NCBI RefSeq assembly: GCF_000473995.1
Contig: NC_022571.1
Coordinates: forward strand, 3,875,416 to 3,939,415
Source: Clostridium saccharobutylicum DSM 13864
GTDB taxonomy: Bacteria > Bacillota > Clostridia > Clostridiales > Clostridiaceae
Reading direction: 5' to 3'
Length of the DNA stretch: 64,000 nucleotides
Made by a program: the position numbers and the translations under genes. Below, in pieces: positions 1 to 9,894 of the stretch. The notes beneath the pieces were generated by a model. It saw only the letters and a list, made by a program, of their open reading frames with translations. It was not told the origin of the DNA and ran no database searches. How positions within the stretch are numbered: the stretch's first letter is position 1; every line of letters begins with the position of its first letter.

Positions 1-339
1 TGAAGAAGATACCCATGCATCAGCAACCTTTCCCCAGAATCCATCTCCTGATTCCCCTTTATTAATTCTATACTTATCATTGTTTTCACCATTTTCAGTT
101 TCATTTTCCCTTTCTGATAATCCAGCTCCAAACATCGCCATAAAAGCCCCAACCAGCACTTTATTGGCTTTTTCTATCGCTTCATTAATTTCCTCTTCAT
201 CAATCTCTCCATTTGCAACCGCTGCTTCAGCTCCAATAACTGCTTGTCTTACTGAAGATATTTCTTCTGCTACTGCAATTGCTACTGCCACAACTGCACC
301 TACAACGCTACTTACCAAATTTCCAATATTAAAATCCAT
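1..339 (-). CDS. Hypothetical protein, 3' end outside the window
   Basis: A minus-strand reading frame starts with ATG at 339 after the ribosome binding site AGAGGTG and stays open to base 1, giving 113 residues without a stop. The first 25 residues are small and hydrophobic (VVGAVVAVAIAVAEE), then comes an acidic helix-like stretch (NGEIDEEEINEAIEKA) and a second apolar patch. I do not recognise the family. A short surface-active or membrane-associated peptide is possible, but nothing in the visible part proves a function. Confidence 0.6.
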   Translation of the reverse strand, partial: MDFNIGNLVSSVVGAVVAVAIAVAEEISSVRQAVIGAEAAVANGEIDEEEINEAIEKANKVLVGAFMAMFGAGLSERENETENGENNDKYRINKGESGDGFWGKVADAWVSSS

Positions 340-1052
340 ACTTATCACACCTCTTACTCAAACGGAACAAAAGTTTCTCTACACCTTCCATATATTTTTC
401 TTCCTCTATACTTTAAATTTTCTTTATGATTGTCTGACTACAATAAATTTTATTATTCGTCCAGAAACTCATAAAAATCCTCTCAACGTTTTATTTCTTT
501 TTAACTTTAAGTCTCTTATATTTTATTTATCTTTAGTTATCTCCTTATCATTTCCCATAAATTATTTTAAATAACTTGTTATTACTAAAAATACAATTTA
601 TTCTATAATTATAATATTTTTGACTTCTTTGTGCAATTTTCTTTTTATTAAACATTTTAAAATCATTGGACTTTTTATAGATAAGCAACTTATGTCTTAT
701 GTGATAACAAACCGAAATAGAGATCATGTTTCTGTTACTGAAAATTTTGATATCTATACTCTCAAAAAATAAAAAAACATTATCTTCTAGATAGCAGTCA
801 TTTTTTCAAACCGCTATTTAAAATATAATGCTTTATATAATCTTTTTTATAGTTAATTTTTCTTATTTTATTAAATCAGTTTAGTTAACGTATTCCTCTC
901 AGTTATTAGTTTAACAAAAATGAGGTTTCGTTTATAATAAAAATTCTCCAAATTTGATACTATTTTTAAATTACTAACAATACTACTGATATCAATGTTT
1001 CTATAACTTAGAAGCTAAATTGCTAACGTACACTAAGATTTTCTTCATGTAC
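340..1052. other. Non-coding AT-rich stretch
   Basis: About 710 bases between two minus-strand genes. I see no convincing reading frame, RNA gene or strong hairpin. It should contain the promoter of the partial gene at 1-339, but no clear -35/-10 pair could be chosen in this AT-rich sequence. Confidence 0.5.
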
Positions 1053-1979
1053 TTAATTTAATTCTTCATTAATTTTCTGAACTTCCTCTACACTTAATCC
1101 AGTTCCTTTTGCAACTATATCAACATCTAACCCCATAATCAAAAAATTCTTAGCATTTTTTATTGTTGCTTCTTTTAATCCTTCTTTAATTCCTGTTTTA
1201 ATTCCTGTTTTAATTCCTTCTTTAATTCCTTCTTCCTTTGCACTCTTTAGTCTTGTCATTTGATCATGAAGTTCGGCTTCCCTCGATTCATACGCAGCTC
1301 TTGCCTTATCATCTTTACTTATAACTTCAAGAATATTATAAGCTTTTCTTATTTTCTCATTCTTCTCTGCTAACATCTCAAACGCCTCCTTATTTCTTGC
1401 TTCTAAAAACATCATCCATTGAACAACTAGGTCATCTTCGTCTTTGAGAATGTTATTATCAAACAATTTAGGTAGTTCTAGATAATGAATCTCTAATATA
1501 TCTGTTAACTTTTGATTAGTTTCATCCTCTGTTATATGAAAACTTGTATGAAGTTTATTTATTTCTATACATTTAAAATCAACTATATTTATAGTGATAC
1601 ATTTTTTGAGTTTATCATAAGTATCTCCTGATTTTATCTGCCCATTATACATCTTATTCCAGTAAAACAGAGTTCTTTCTGCCATATACTCCGTATATAA
1701 AACTTGAATTTCTATATCTACATGTTCGCCATTCTTGGTTTTAGCTCTAACATCTAGTATTCCTTTTCTATCTTCTGCAAACTCTCTTAGTAATTCTGTA
1801 TTACTGAGTTCTATATCTTCTAATTCATCATGTGGCATTTTAAGTATTGCATTCAATAGCTCTATTAATAAATCCTTATTCTTACTATCTCCAAATAATA
1901 ATTTAAAAACAAAATCATTTTTAGGTGACATTATAAACCCATCATCTAAAACTTCTCTCCTTAACACTTTAATCACCAC
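1053..1979 (-). CDS. Rpn family recombination-promoting nuclease / PD-(D/E)XK transposase-like protein
   Basis: The protein opens with the family hallmark SPKNDFVFKLLFGD (about residues 18-31) and continues with the nuclease core LDVRAKTKNGEHVDIEIQ (D...E-x-Q at about 76-93) and the aromatic segment ERTLFYWNKMY. This matches the PD-(D/E)XK transposase/Rpn family, whose members are about 300 residues and act as DNA endonucleases that promote RecA-independent recombination. The C-terminal part carries GIKEGIKTGIKTGIKEG, encoded by imperfect 12-bp tandem repeats near 1180-1235, a slippage-prone region common in this family. The start given is a GTG in a GTGGTG pair that sits almost on top of an AAGGTG; the ATG at 1931 (residue 17) is an alternative. 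Confidence 0.85.
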   Translation of the reverse strand: MVIKVLRREVLDDGFIMSPKNDFVFKLLFGDSKNKDLLIELLNAILKMPHDELEDIELSNTELLREFAEDRKGILDVRAKTKNGEHVDIEIQVLYTEYMAERTLFYWNKMYNGQIKSGDTYDKLKKCITINIVDFKCIEINKLHTSFHITEDETNQKLTDILEIHYLELPKLFDNNILKDEDDLVVQWMMFLEARNKEAFEMLAEKNEKIRKAYNILEVISKDDKARAAYESREAELHDQMTRLKSAKEEGIKEGIKTGIKTGIKEGLKEATIKNAKNFLIMGLDVDIVAKGTGLSVEEVQKINEELN

Positions 1980-2059
1980 ACCTTAAATATATTTATGCTT
2001 TTATTATATACCACAAAATGCTTTTATTAAACCAAAAACTAAAAAGGAACATCATAAAA

Positions 2060-2320
2060 TTAGATTTCATGTGCCTTAGCTAATTCTACTATAGAATATT
2101 TTTCATCACATTTTGGACAATAGTAAAAAATCGTAACTTCATATGCTTTATCATATGATGGACCTGTTATAATTCCATCAAACTTTTTCATTCCTATATA
2201 CTTTTCACTTGTTACTTTCTTCATTTTTGTCCCACATATTTTGCAAACTTTCTTCTTAAATAAAAAATATTTTAATTCTTTAAATTCAAATGACCACTGT
2301 TTTATGTTTCCCAATCTCAT
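2060..2320 (-). CDS. Small zinc-ribbon protein
   Basis: An 86-residue protein with two CxxC knuckles, CKIC at residues 26-29 and CPKC at 68-71, the arrangement of a zinc ribbon. The N terminus is rich in aromatic and basic residues. No catalytic motif is present, so a structural or nucleic-acid-binding role is only an inference. GGAG lies just 2 bases before the ATG, an unusually tight spacing; a TTG two codons downstream would be better placed and may be the true start. Confidence 0.6.
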   Translation of the reverse strand: MRLGNIKQWSFEFKELKYFLFKKKVCKICGTKMKKVTSEKYIGMKKFDGIITGPSYDKAYEVTIFYYCPKCDEKYSIVELAKAHEI

Positions 2321-2545
2321 CTCTCCATTAATATGTTAATTAAACTTATACTGACACTCCAATTCTCAAAAGTGCAGCTTACTTTTACTCATACCCTTTT
2401 AATCTTTCATTAATTCTATACCTAATAAAAGATCGCTATTGATTTTTGACAATATACTCGATAAAAATCTGTATGCGTAAAGCCTGTTACAAGACTACCA
2501 ATAATAAATGAAGTCGACATACATGTGATAATAATTATCTTAAAA

Positions 2546-2591
2546 GAGGTCATGCATTTGTATCGTGTTACCGAAACAAATGCATGACCTC
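2546..2591. repeat. Perfect 16-bp inverted repeat with TTACCGAA loop
   Basis: Arms 2546-2561 and 2576-2591 (GAGGTCATGCATTTGT and its exact complement) flank a 14-base loop containing TTACCGAA. About 15 bases further on, CACATAAGTCTAAATTC (about 2609-2625) matches the outer end of the large palindrome family described at 5098-5383. The whole 2540-2635 stretch is therefore best read as a decayed or rearranged member of that family. It may also terminate the membrane-protein genes transcribed towards it. Confidence 0.6.
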
Positions 2592-2636
2592 TGTTTTGCT
2601 TGTTCATCACATAAGTCTAAATTCAAAGTTGTTTAT

Positions 2637-2945
2637 TTATTTTAGAAGTAAAGCAGCTATACTTAATGCTGATAAAAAGAAACTAATCAATAAACCAATC
2701 AAAGATGCTAATATTCCTGCAAAAGCAATATTAAACCCATCACGTTTTTTTGCAATACTAATGATTCCATAAATTATACCTACAATACCGGTAATTATAG
2801 AAATAATAAAAGCCCAGCAAAGTCCTAAGGAAATTATCCCCCATACTAATGAACTTATTGAAGTGCCATTATTTTTCTTCGCTAATTGATTAGTTACTAC
2901 TGCTTTTTTATGTTCAATATTCACATCTTTATTATCGCCATCCAT
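2637..2945 (-). CDS. Small DUF4190-like membrane protein
   Basis: A 102-residue protein with a polar N terminus (about 30 residues) followed by two transmembrane helices (about 33-60 and 72-100) joined by a short basic loop (SIAKKRDG). The pattern SLVWGIISLGL...IIYGIISIAKKR...AFAGILASLIGLL is typical of DUF4190-type small membrane proteins of Firmicutes, whose function is unknown. AGGTGA lies 8 bases before the ATG. The gene follows the next upstream gene by 18 bases, so both are probably one operon. Confidence 0.65.
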   Translation of the reverse strand: MDGDNKDVNIEHKKAVVTNQLAKKNNGTSISSLVWGIISLGLCWAFIISIITGIVGIIYGIISIAKKRDGFNIAFAGILASLIGLLISFFLSALSIAALLLK

Positions 2946-2963
2946 ATATATATCACCTAAAAA

Positions 2964-3428
2964 TTATCTCATTACTGAGAAAAGAGCACATAAAATTAAT
3001 ATTTGAATAGCAGAGCAACCTATAAAGGAACCTATCAAAGCACCTTTATTTTTTTGAAGCGCAAATTTAACATAAAGCGAACTCATCAATGCACCTAAAA
3101 CTAAGCTTAAAATTCCAGAAAGCAGATAACCTCCTAGTGTGCTTACTCCGATAAGTACCCAAACAAATGCAGGTACATTGCTTATTGGCTCATATGGTTT
3201 ATTGCTTCCAAGAAACATACCATTGACTGCTAAATCTACTTTGTTGCCAATTGCAACCAATTTACATTCTGTATTTCCAAAATTAATACCATAATCAATT
3301 ATATTGATAAAAGAATTTGATGATTTTACTTTATAAGTTTCACCATCTACAATAATTTTTACTCTTAATCCTGTTTTATATTGAATCTCATGCTTAACTC
3401 CATCAGATTCAACTTCCCATTTTTTCAT
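2964..3428 (-). CDS. Hypothetical membrane protein
   Basis: A 154-residue protein preceded by an excellent ribosome binding site (GGAGGGG). The first 80 residues are predicted beta-rich and cytoplasmic; the C-terminal half has two or three hydrophobic segments (about 87-125 and 131-153). I do not recognise the N-terminal domain. It heads a two-gene unit with the DUF4190-like protein, which suggests a joint membrane function, but no substrate or reaction can be named. Confidence 0.6.
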   Translation of the reverse strand: MKKWEVESDGVKHEIQYKTGLRVKIIVDGETYKVKSSNSFINIIDYGINFGNTECKLVAIGNKVDLAVNGMFLGSNKPYEPISNVPAFVWVLIGVSTLGGYLLSGILSLVLGALMSSLYVKFALQKNKGALIGSFIGCSAIQILILCALFSVMR

Positions 3429-3924
3429 TATTCCCCTCCATTAAACCCAAAATTTCCCTAGGAGATTATAACATATTGCCATTAATTATACAAATAACAA
3501 ATACCAAAAAATAAAATCTCAGCAATCTGAAGTAAAAGTTGCTCAAAGAAAAGTTACAAAATTTGAAGTCAAATAATATTTGATCACATGAAAAATATGA
3601 TTTAACTTAGCTTTAGTATCCTTACATTTATATTTCTCCTAAAATTCACCAGTGGATTTAACTGCATTATAATTTCTAAAAGAATGAAAAAATTGCCTAT
3701 GCTGAAATTAAGGAAGAAGTAGCTACTGAATGTTATGCTGACGTTAAAGTTAGTATGCAAATAGTTTTCTGAGTGTTGAGTTTTGTTGGCTCTACCCTTT
3801 ACATTTAACAGTATCCTAAGAATTATAACCCAATTTTACAACATTCTGAATAATATTTGTTTATTATATGTTAATATTATGTAGAATAGTAAAATATACA
3901 AAATTGAGAGAAGGTATTTTAATT
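3429..3924. other. Intergenic region with short gene debris
   Basis: About 500 bases without an intact gene. A plus-strand stretch near 3680-3770 reads EKIAYAEIKEEVATECYADV before a stop and may be debris of a lost gene. Bases about 3650-3690 share GATTTAACTxCATTATAATTT with 36620-36645, a short dispersed repeat. The promoter of the broken secreted-protein gene at 3925 should lie at the right end. Confidence 0.35.
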
Positions 3925-4524
3925 ATGAAATTTAAAAAGATATTATCAATGTATATTAGTGCTACAGTATTTGCATCAATTTCAACAAATGCTGTTTTTG
4001 CAAGTACCAATCATAATGCCAATACACATAAATAAACTAAAATTAATAGTATTATGACGGATGAACAAGAAAAAATTAGTCAAGAGTTTTTGAGTAAATA
4101 TCCAAATTTAAAAGATGACTATATTGCTGATAAATTAAAAAACAATAAAATACAGACTTTAGGATTAAGAGGAATGGCTCCAAGGCTTAGTGATTATTAT
4201 ATTTATTTTATAGGGGATTCCAAAAATGGTAGTACTTACTACGGAGAAAATATTGCTAGAAATCAAACAGTAACTAAATTTGATCACAATGGAACAATAT
4301 ATATATTAACTGAAGAAATTGGATATGGTCAGGAGTCTGCAACATTTAATGGTCAAAATGTAAGCAAATACGATTCAGTAACACTTGATTTTAATGGAGA
4401 TAAAATAGTTGATGGTTTTATTGACATATGGAAAATAGATAATGTTACAAGTGGTGATTTTTCAACCATTTCCATTTCAACTAACGGAACTGGAGTTTTT
4501 AAGACTGGAATACATATATTATAA
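3925..4524 (+). pseudogene. Secreted protein gene interrupted by one in-frame TAA
   Basis: An ATG at 3925 with AGAGAAGG upstream starts a classic signal peptide (MKFKKILSMYISATVFAS, predicted cleavage after VFA). After 36 codons a TAA (4033-4035) stops the frame. The same frame reopens at once and runs to 4524 (ATG at 4054), encoding about 156 more residues with no stop. The downstream part has a soluble, beta-rich look (NGSTYYGENIARN, LDFNGDKIVDG). Without the stop this would be one exported protein of about 199 residues. Either it is a nonsense pseudogene, or the 4054 ATG is used to make a cytoplasmic form. The family is not recognised. Confidence 0.7.
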
Positions 4525-4538
4525 GGAGTTACAGACGA

Positions 4539-4877
4539 ATGAATTTATTATCGGTTCAAAGTAAAAATCTATATAATTATAATACTCTTTACACTAAAAA
4601 CAGTATAGAAGAATCTACTTCATCTATACAGAAAGTAGATTCTTCACAACAAAATAAACTAATAGATAAAAATGACAATACTCCTCCCAAAGCATGCGAT
4701 ATATTAAGAATAGATAGAGAAAATAAAACTCAATACTTAAATGGAGTAAAAATCGATGAAAAATTTATGAAACTGTTGGCGGCAGGAAAAACGTATAGTG
4801 AAATAATTAATATTTTAAAAACAAAAAAGAATGATAATACAGATGATGAAATATTAGAAAGAATAATTAATAGTTAA
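4539..4877 (+). CDS. Hypothetical protein, operon partner of the secreted protein
   Basis: A 112-residue protein starting 15 bases after the preceding stop, with AAGGAG well placed before the ATG. The first half is polar and Ser/Asn/Gln-rich; the second half (about 60-110) looks like a small helical domain (ILKTKKND...DDEILERIINS). There is no signal peptide or membrane segment. No family is recognised. The tight spacing argues that it is expressed with the broken secreted-protein gene. Confidence 0.55.
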   Translation: MNLLSVQSKNLYNYNTLYTKNSIEESTSSIQKVDSSQQNKLIDKNDNTPPKACDILRIDRENKTQYLNGVKIDEKFMKLLAAGKTYSEIINILKTKKNDNTDDEILERIINS

Positions 4878-5097
4878 TTGTAGGTATTTCTTCAGCAGAA
4901 GTTGTTCCATTCTTGCTTGTCCTTAACTTGTTTGAGGAAGATGCAGAAATTGAGCAACTTCTACTTGTAGAAATTCATATCCAAGTTATATATAATCCAA
5001 GAAAAAGAGGGTATATAGTAAATTTCTGTAAAACAAATCTACTACATACCCTAAGTAAGTTATTACATAAGTCTATATTCAAAGTTATTTATCTATA
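4878..5097. repeat. Decayed copy of the large palindrome family (A6)
   Basis: This stretch contains the family apex motif GAAGTTGTTCCATTC...TGCTTGTCC, an inverted partner GAGCAACTTCTAC, and the outer-end motif TTACATAAGTCTATATTC (about 5063-5080), but the arms match less well than in complete copies. It abuts the complete copy at 5098-5383, so two elements stand in tandem. Short reading frames here are by-products of the palindrome. Confidence 0.55.
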
Positions 5098-5383
5098 TAT
5101 AGATATCCAATTTAAGAATTCACTTATTTGTAATTAATATCTCCACTAGAAATCATATATATATTTGTGAAAGAGGCATTTGAAATTGAGCTGTTGAAGA
5201 TTCTTAATGGGAAATTGTTCCATTTACTGCTTGTCAAAATGAATATTTGGAACATGTAGAAATGGGCACAAGCTCCCATTTAGAATCTTCCAACGAAAAT
5301 TTCATAAGTCCGATGGAACAAATATATATATAGGATTTCGGTAAGTTACCACATAAATCTAATTCTTGATTTGGATATCTATA
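5098..5383. repeat. Large palindromic element, complete copy (A1, 286 bp)
   Basis: Both ends read TATAGATATCCAA inwards and the two halves are complementary along almost their whole length, meeting near an apex with TTGTTCCATTTACTGC. The right arm, read inwards, gives ATTTATGTGGTAACTTACC then GAAATC, the family core. The element ends 5 bases from the stop codon of the chemoreceptor gene at 5388. There is no reading frame of its own, so it is non-autonomous (MITE-like) or a structured transcript or terminator. Confidence 0.75.
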
Positions 5384-5387
5384 TGAG

Positions 5388-7097
5388 CTAAATTTTAAAC
5401 TTAGATATTTCTCCTCGTAATTTATCAGCATTTTCTTTTGAAGAATGAGCTTCTTTTAATATTATATTAGATTTATCACTAACTTGTGAAACTCTAACTG
5501 CAATATCAGTTGTTCCTCCTGCTCCTTCACTAGCTGCACTTGCAACTGAATCAATGGCTTCTAGCACACTTCCTAAAGACGCTAAAAGTTCCTCTGAAGT
5601 CGCACTAAAATTTGAAACAAGTGAATCAATAAAATCGGCATCTTTGCTGTATTGTTCTGAAATATCAACTATATTACTATAATCCCTTGCTACATCTGTT
5701 TCCATGAAATCTAATAGCTTATTTGCATTTTCAGAAAGATTCTCTACTGACTTTGTTACATTACTTGTTATACTTTGAATTTCAGCTACCGCATTTGTAG
5801 ATTCTTCAGCAAGCTTTCTTATTTCCTCCGCTACAACTGAAAAACCTTTTCCAGCTTCCCCTGCTCTTGCAGCTTCAATTGCTGCATTTAATGCTAGAAG
5901 ATTTGTTTGTGATGTTATCTCCATTATAGAATCTGACAGTACATTTATTTTGTCTACGACCTTTGATGATTCTATAGCTTTTTCAAGCTCAGCTTTTGTC
6001 TCCATATATACTTCACCTGACCTTTTTTGTGAAGCTTGTACATTCCCTCTCATATCTGTAGCTCTTTGATTTATTTCCCCCGCTTTAATTGCTCCTTCTT
6101 GCGATTTTTGAGCAATTGTTTCAACAGCACTTCTTATCTCCTCAGATGTTGCAGACATTTCTTCTGCAGAAGCTGCTGTTTCTTCCATAGTTGCAGATAG
6201 TTCCTCTGTATTTGCAGATACCTGTTCTATATTTTCATTTAAGTTATTCATATTAACTTCAATCTCACTTACAACTGCTTCGATATTATCAGTACTTTCA
6301 CTAACAGATGTAACAATATTTCTTAAATTACGAATAAATTTATTTATACTAAATGCAAGATCATTGATTTCATCTTTAGACGAAACAACTATATCCTTTG
6401 TTAAATCTCCACCCTTTTCTGAAAGTTCATCCAATTCCCTTTTTAAAGTTTTCAATGATTTTCTTATAGATTGAATCATAAATATTGAAAGCCCTATTCC
6501 AATAACACTAACTAACACTATTGCAATTATATTTATTTTGACAGATCTAGAATATACTGCATCACCTTCTGCACTAGTACTACTAGCATTATTTTTATTA
6601 TATTTTACTAATTTCAATAAAGAATCAGAAGTTGCAGCAAAAGCATCTTTTGACTTTGTATTCATTATTGCCATTGCATCATCTGTTTTTAAACTTCTAC
6701 TTAATTCCCTAACTTGTTTATGTAAAACTAAATAATCAGACCAATCTTTTTCAGCAGCATCAAATAGTTTTTGCCCCTCATCACTAGATATAGTCTGTTT
6801 ATATTTACTAAAAACATCTTCTATTTCTTTTTTCTTTGCTTCCATATCGTTTTCTTTTGTAGACATTGTATTGTCATCTTGAGCAATAATATGCTCATAT
6901 TCAAGGATTCTAAAATCTGAAGCCATGGTACTCAATTCCTCTGAATATATAACTTTGGGTACAATTCTGCTAGAAATTAGTGTAGATTGACTGTTTACAT
7001 CTTTTAAAGCAAATAATAAATTAGCACCAATACAAATAATAGCAATTATTAAAATTGATACTAAAAAATACAATTTACCTTTAATTGTTCTCAACAT
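5388..7097 (-). CDS. Methyl-accepting chemotaxis protein, transmembrane
   Basis: A 569-residue chemoreceptor. A first membrane helix (about 9-29) is followed by a helical periplasmic-type sensor of about 150 residues (4HB_MCP-like), a second membrane helix (about 188-211), a HAMP linker (about 212-265) and a long cytoplasmic signalling coiled coil. The hairpin tip [20 protein letters not shown] is the most conserved part of the family and contacts CheA/CheW. The ligand is unknown. AAAGGAG lies before the ATG. A promoter with consensus hexamers is seen at 7260-7288, inside the operator region shared with the divergent TetR gene, so the regulator probably controls this receptor. Confidence 0.93.
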   Translation of the reverse strand: MLRTIKGKLYFLVSILIIAIICIGANLLFALKDVNSQSTLISSRIVPKVIYSEELSTMASDFRILEYEHIIAQDDNTMSTKENDMEAKKKEIEDVFSKYKQTISSDEGQKLFDAAEKDWSDYLVLHKQVRELSRSLKTDDAMAIMNTKSKDAFAATSDSLLKLVKYNKNNASSTSAEGDAVYSRSVKINIIAIVLVSVIGIGLSIFMIQSIRKSLKTLKRELDELSEKGGDLTKDIVVSSKDEINDLAFSINKFIRNLRNIVTSVSESTDNIEAVVSEIEVNMNNLNENIEQVSANTEELSATMEETAASAEEMSATSEEIRSAVETIAQKSQEGAIKAGEINQRATDMRGNVQASQKRSGEVYMETKAELEKAIESSKVVDKINVLSDSIMEITSQTNLLALNAAIEAARAGEAGKGFSVVAEEIRKLAEESTNAVAEIQSITSNVTKSVENLSENANKLLDFMETDVARDYSNIVDISEQYSKDADFIDSLVSNFSATSEELLASLGSVLEAIDSVASAASEGAGGTTDIAVRVSQVSDKSNIILKEAHSSKENADKLRGEISKFKI

Positions 7098-7259
7098 TAG
7101 TTCTCTCCTTTCTTAAATTTAATTACAACACGAATCATTTTTTCATTAATCATAAACTTTAGCATTAATTTAAAGCCAACACTAAATGATTCTATTGGAT
7201 ATATCCCCTATCTTTATTTAAAAAAACATAATATGATATAAATATCACATTTCGGTTAA

Positions 7260-7288
7260 ATATTAGCATAGCGTTATATGATTGTCAA
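7260..7288 (-). promoter_or_regulatory. Promoter of the chemoreceptor gene
   Basis: On the minus strand TTGACA (7288-7283) and TAATAT (7265-7260) are separated by exactly 17 bases, a consensus sigma-A promoter. The -35 box is part of the left arm of the operator at 7284-7323. Confidence 0.7.
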
Positions 7289-7323
7289 CCAAAATTCGAT
7301 ATTTTTCTCACATTTTGGTTGAC
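7284..7323. promoter_or_regulatory. Inverted-repeat operator for the TetR regulator
   Basis: Perfect 12-bp arms GTCAACCAAAAT (7284-7295) and ATTTTGGTTGAC (7312-7323), 16 bases apart. A third related half-site, CACATTTCGGTTAA, lies at 7246-7259, next to the chemoreceptor -10 box. Each arm contains the -35 box of one of the two divergent promoters, so binding would block both. That the neighbouring TetR protein binds here is an inference from position and symmetry. Confidence 0.65.
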
Positions 7324-7347
7324 TAAGAAAAAACCATATTTTATAAT
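7319..7347 (+). promoter_or_regulatory. Promoter of the TetR gene
   Basis: TTGACT (7319-7324) and TATAAT (7342-7347) with a 17-base spacer, about 73 bases upstream of the TetR start codon. The -35 box overlaps the right operator arm, which predicts autoregulation. Confidence 0.75.
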
Positions 7348-7420
7348 GAATTTACATAATCATGATACTAAAAGCATTAGATATACTCATTTGTTAATCA
7401 CATAAAAAGGAAGTTATATT

Positions 7421-8044
7421 ATGTCTAAAATTAAAATAAGAGAACCACGTCAAGCACGTTCAATAGAAAAAAAAAGAAAAATTGCACAAGCAGGAATAAA
7501 GCTATTCCGCGAAAAAGGTTTCCATCATACCAATACCAATGAAATTGCAAAAGAAGCTGGTGTCTCTACAGGAATTGTCTATCATTATTTTCAAGATAAG
7601 AAAGCAATTCTTTTAGCAGCTATAGATGAGATAATTCCTAAGTTTGATGTCAAAATACTTGAAGAATTACATTTATCCAAAGATAAAAAGATATTACAAG
7701 GTTTTCTGTCTGACATTATAGACAAGGTCGTTCAATTTCATAAAACGTTCAAGTCGTGTCATGAAGAATTTGAAGCTATGCGACATTCAGACCCAGATGT
7801 AGGAAAACATATGAATCAGTTTAAAGATAATCTTTTATGTAAAATTGCAGATACCTTGCCAGCACTTGGTTTTGACATTTCTAATCCACATGAAAAATTA
7901 GATATGATATATGATATGATAGACCACTACTGTCATTCAGTAGTGGTCCATAAACGTGATAAAGTAAATTATGATGATATGAAAATTCTTATTGTAAAAA
8001 ACATATTAATTCTATCAGATTTGGATGCACAATTCTTTGAATAA
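7421..8044 (+). CDS. TetR/AcrR family transcriptional regulator
   Basis: A 207-residue regulator. Residues about 12-58 form the TetR DNA-binding domain (GIKLFREKGFHHTNTNEIAKEA then GVSTGIVYHYFQDKKAIL, the helix-turn-helix). The rest is a helical ligand-binding and dimerisation domain; the ligand is not predictable. AAAAAGGAAG lies before the ATG. The divergent chemoreceptor gene and the shared operator suggest that it represses itself and the receptor. Confidence 0.92.
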   Translation: MSKIKIREPRQARSIEKKRKIAQAGIKLFREKGFHHTNTNEIAKEAGVSTGIVYHYFQDKKAILLAAIDEIIPKFDVKILEELHLSKDKKILQGFLSDIIDKVVQFHKTFKSCHEEFEAMRHSDPDVGKHMNQFKDNLLCKIADTLPALGFDISNPHEKLDMIYDMIDHYCHSVVVHKRDKVNYDDMKILIVKNILILSDLDAQFFE

Positions 8045-8154
8045 TGCACGTGAAATAATTGGAATTGCATTCCAAGGTAGAATAAACATAATTACACTCA
8101 AATTATAGAAATTTTATGACTTATTTAATTTAAATGATATATAGATAAAAAAAC

Positions 8155-8421
8155 TCTACTTATATATATAACTCTGAAAGAAGCTGTATTCTTTTTCAAA
8201 GTGTTGCATTTAAATTAATGTTGTAAGTATTTCTTAAATAGAAGTTGTTCTATTCTTGCTTGTCTTAAGCTTGCTTTAGAATCATGCAGGAATGGATGCA
8301 GCTTCTGCTATGTAAAAATCCACAGACAAATTAAGCACATGAAATTCAATGTGCCTTATATAGCAACCGAGAAAAATAATACAGCTTCTTTCGTTAGGTC
8401 ATATAATAATTCCAAACCTTA
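8155..8421. repeat. Large palindromic element, variant ends (A4)
   Basis: The two halves share GAAAGAAGCTGTATT (left about 8175-8190, complementary copy about 8379-8394), then CTCGGTTGCTA-like and AGAAGTTGTTC-like segments towards an apex with TTCTTGCTTGTCTTAAGC. A small palindrome of the second repeat family (GCACATGAAATTCAATGTGC, about 8335-8354) is nested in the right arm. It lies between the convergent TetR and CZB chemoreceptor genes and could serve as a bidirectional terminator. Exact outer ends are uncertain. Confidence 0.6.
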
Positions 8422-8514
8422 AGTTAAGCATAGTCAAAAATCAAGCCACTTCCTTATCTTACGAAAAATAACCATTATATTTTCAACTTTTTATTTTCTT
8501 TCACATACCTTTAG

Positions 8515-9894
8515 TTATCTATAAAGCTTTTTTATCTCATCTAAAATTGCGAAAACTTGATTTGAACATTTGTCCATTTCTTCTAAGCATTTTTCTGCAG
8601 CAGATAAATTTCCATTTTCATATTGCACAACTGCTTCTTTTGCTATTTTATGTAACTCTATATGAGGCTGTTCAAGTTTTAAAAATACACTATTATCTTT
8701 TATATTGCTACAATCTATACCATAATACCATTTTCCTAAAGCGCAGTTTTTATAATCTGCAACAACATGAATATCTACCTTCTCATACCCTAAAATCATA
8801 TTATATATTTTCCAGCGCCATAAAAGATGATCTGTCTTATATATTTCTATCTTTTCAACATCTGATAAACAGTTATTATCTTTAACAGCATTTACTCTAA
8901 CCATATCTATTTCTTTACTTAAATCATAAATTGATTTTCCTGTTTTATTACTGCTTGAATTTAAATAATCTGCCTCTACTGATATTTTCGATATAGATTC
9001 TGCAACAGTATGAGTAACTGCTGTTTGTTCCTCAGTATTAGCCGCAACTTGTACTATAGTTTCATTTACTGACTCTATAGCTGAATTTATTGAATTAATT
9101 GAAACTAACACATCATCAACTATTTTTTGTCCAGAACCTAGTTTGGCTGATGTCGAATTTATTTTATCTACTGAAACATCTATACTTTTTTGCAATTCTT
9201 GAATATTCATTTCTATATTAAGAACTGATTCCTTTGTATTTTCAGCTAAGCTTCTAACTTCATCTGCAACTACTGCAAAACCTTTTCCCTGCTCCCCTGC
9301 TCTTGCTGCCTCAATAGCTGCATTAAGTGCCAAAAGATTAGTTTGATCTGCTATTCCTTTTACCATATCTACTATGCTATTTATAGTTACCGTCTTTTCT
9401 TTAACGTCTTCCATAGTTTTATTTATTTCATTCATTTCATAAAAAGAATTTTTAACAAATTCCATAGAGTCAGTTATCTTAGTCACTCCATCTTCAGCTA
9501 ATTCTTTTACGCTTCTCGACTTATCCGCTACAGTTTCAGACATATTAGCAACCTCATCAATTGATGCAGATAATTCCTCGCTGCTAGCAGACATAGAATG
9601 TAATGCATCAGTCTGCTTGTTAGAACTACTTATCATTTCTTTTATTATATCCATCTTTGTTGTAGTTTGTAGTAACTCATTAATCTGAAGAGTAGTATCC
9701 TTTTTAAAATTACAAATTTGTTTAATCATCTCATTCCATTTATCTGCTACTTTGCGAGAACCAAACTTTTCTTCATCGACTTCATAAAACTTTCCACTTA
9801 TTGCATCTTCAAGTACTTCCAATAACGTTTTTTTAAAATTTTCATCTAAACTTTTAGAAGTATCAACTTCGTTCCTTTTTAATTTATTAAACAT
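8515..9894 (-). CDS. Soluble methyl-accepting chemotaxis protein with C-terminal CZB domain
   Basis: A 459-residue cytoplasmic receptor without membrane segments. Residues about 60-330 form the signalling coiled coil with the family tip [20 protein letters not shown]. Residues about 350-455 match the chemoreceptor zinc-binding domain: DHLLWRW, then CALGKWYYG, then HIELHKIA provide the His/Cys/His/His ligands. Known CZB proteins sense zinc availability or hypochlorite through the reactive cysteine. The gene stands alone and faces the TetR gene. Confidence 0.92.
   Translation of the reverse strand: MFNKLKRNEVDTSKSLDENFKKTLLEVLEDAISGKFYEVDEEKFGSRKVADKWNEMIKQICNFKKDTTLQINELLQTTTKMDIIKEMISSSNKQTDALHSMSASSEELSASIDEVANMSETVADKSRSVKELAEDGVTKITDSMEFVKNSFYEMNEINKTMEDVKEKTVTINSIVDMVKGIADQTNLLALNAAIEAARAGEQGKGFAVVADEVRSLAENTKESVLNIEMNIQELQKSIDVSVDKINSTSAKLGSGQKIVDDVLVSINSINSAIESVNETIVQVAANTEEQTAVTHTVAESISKISVEADYLNSSSNKTGKSIYDLSKEIDMVRVNAVKDNNCLSDVEKIEIYKTDHLLWRWKIYNMILGYEKVDIHVVADYKNCALGKWYYGIDCSNIKDNSVFLKLEQPHIELHKIAKEAVVQYENGNLSAAEKCLEEMDKCSNQVFAILDEIKKLYR

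Noticed and set aside
2422..2610. 62-codon minus-strand frame across the inverted repeat
   Set aside because: It spans the perfect inverted repeat, has no ribosome binding site and no family resemblance.
5098..5383. Retron or group II intron origin for the large palindromes
   Set aside because: No reverse transcriptase gene lies in the window and no domain V-like motif is seen; perfect end-to-end symmetry fits a hairpin element better.
5234..5431. 65-codon minus-strand frame overlapping the chemoreceptor end
   Set aside because: It starts inside the palindromic element and overlaps the real chemoreceptor gene in another frame; no ribosome binding site.
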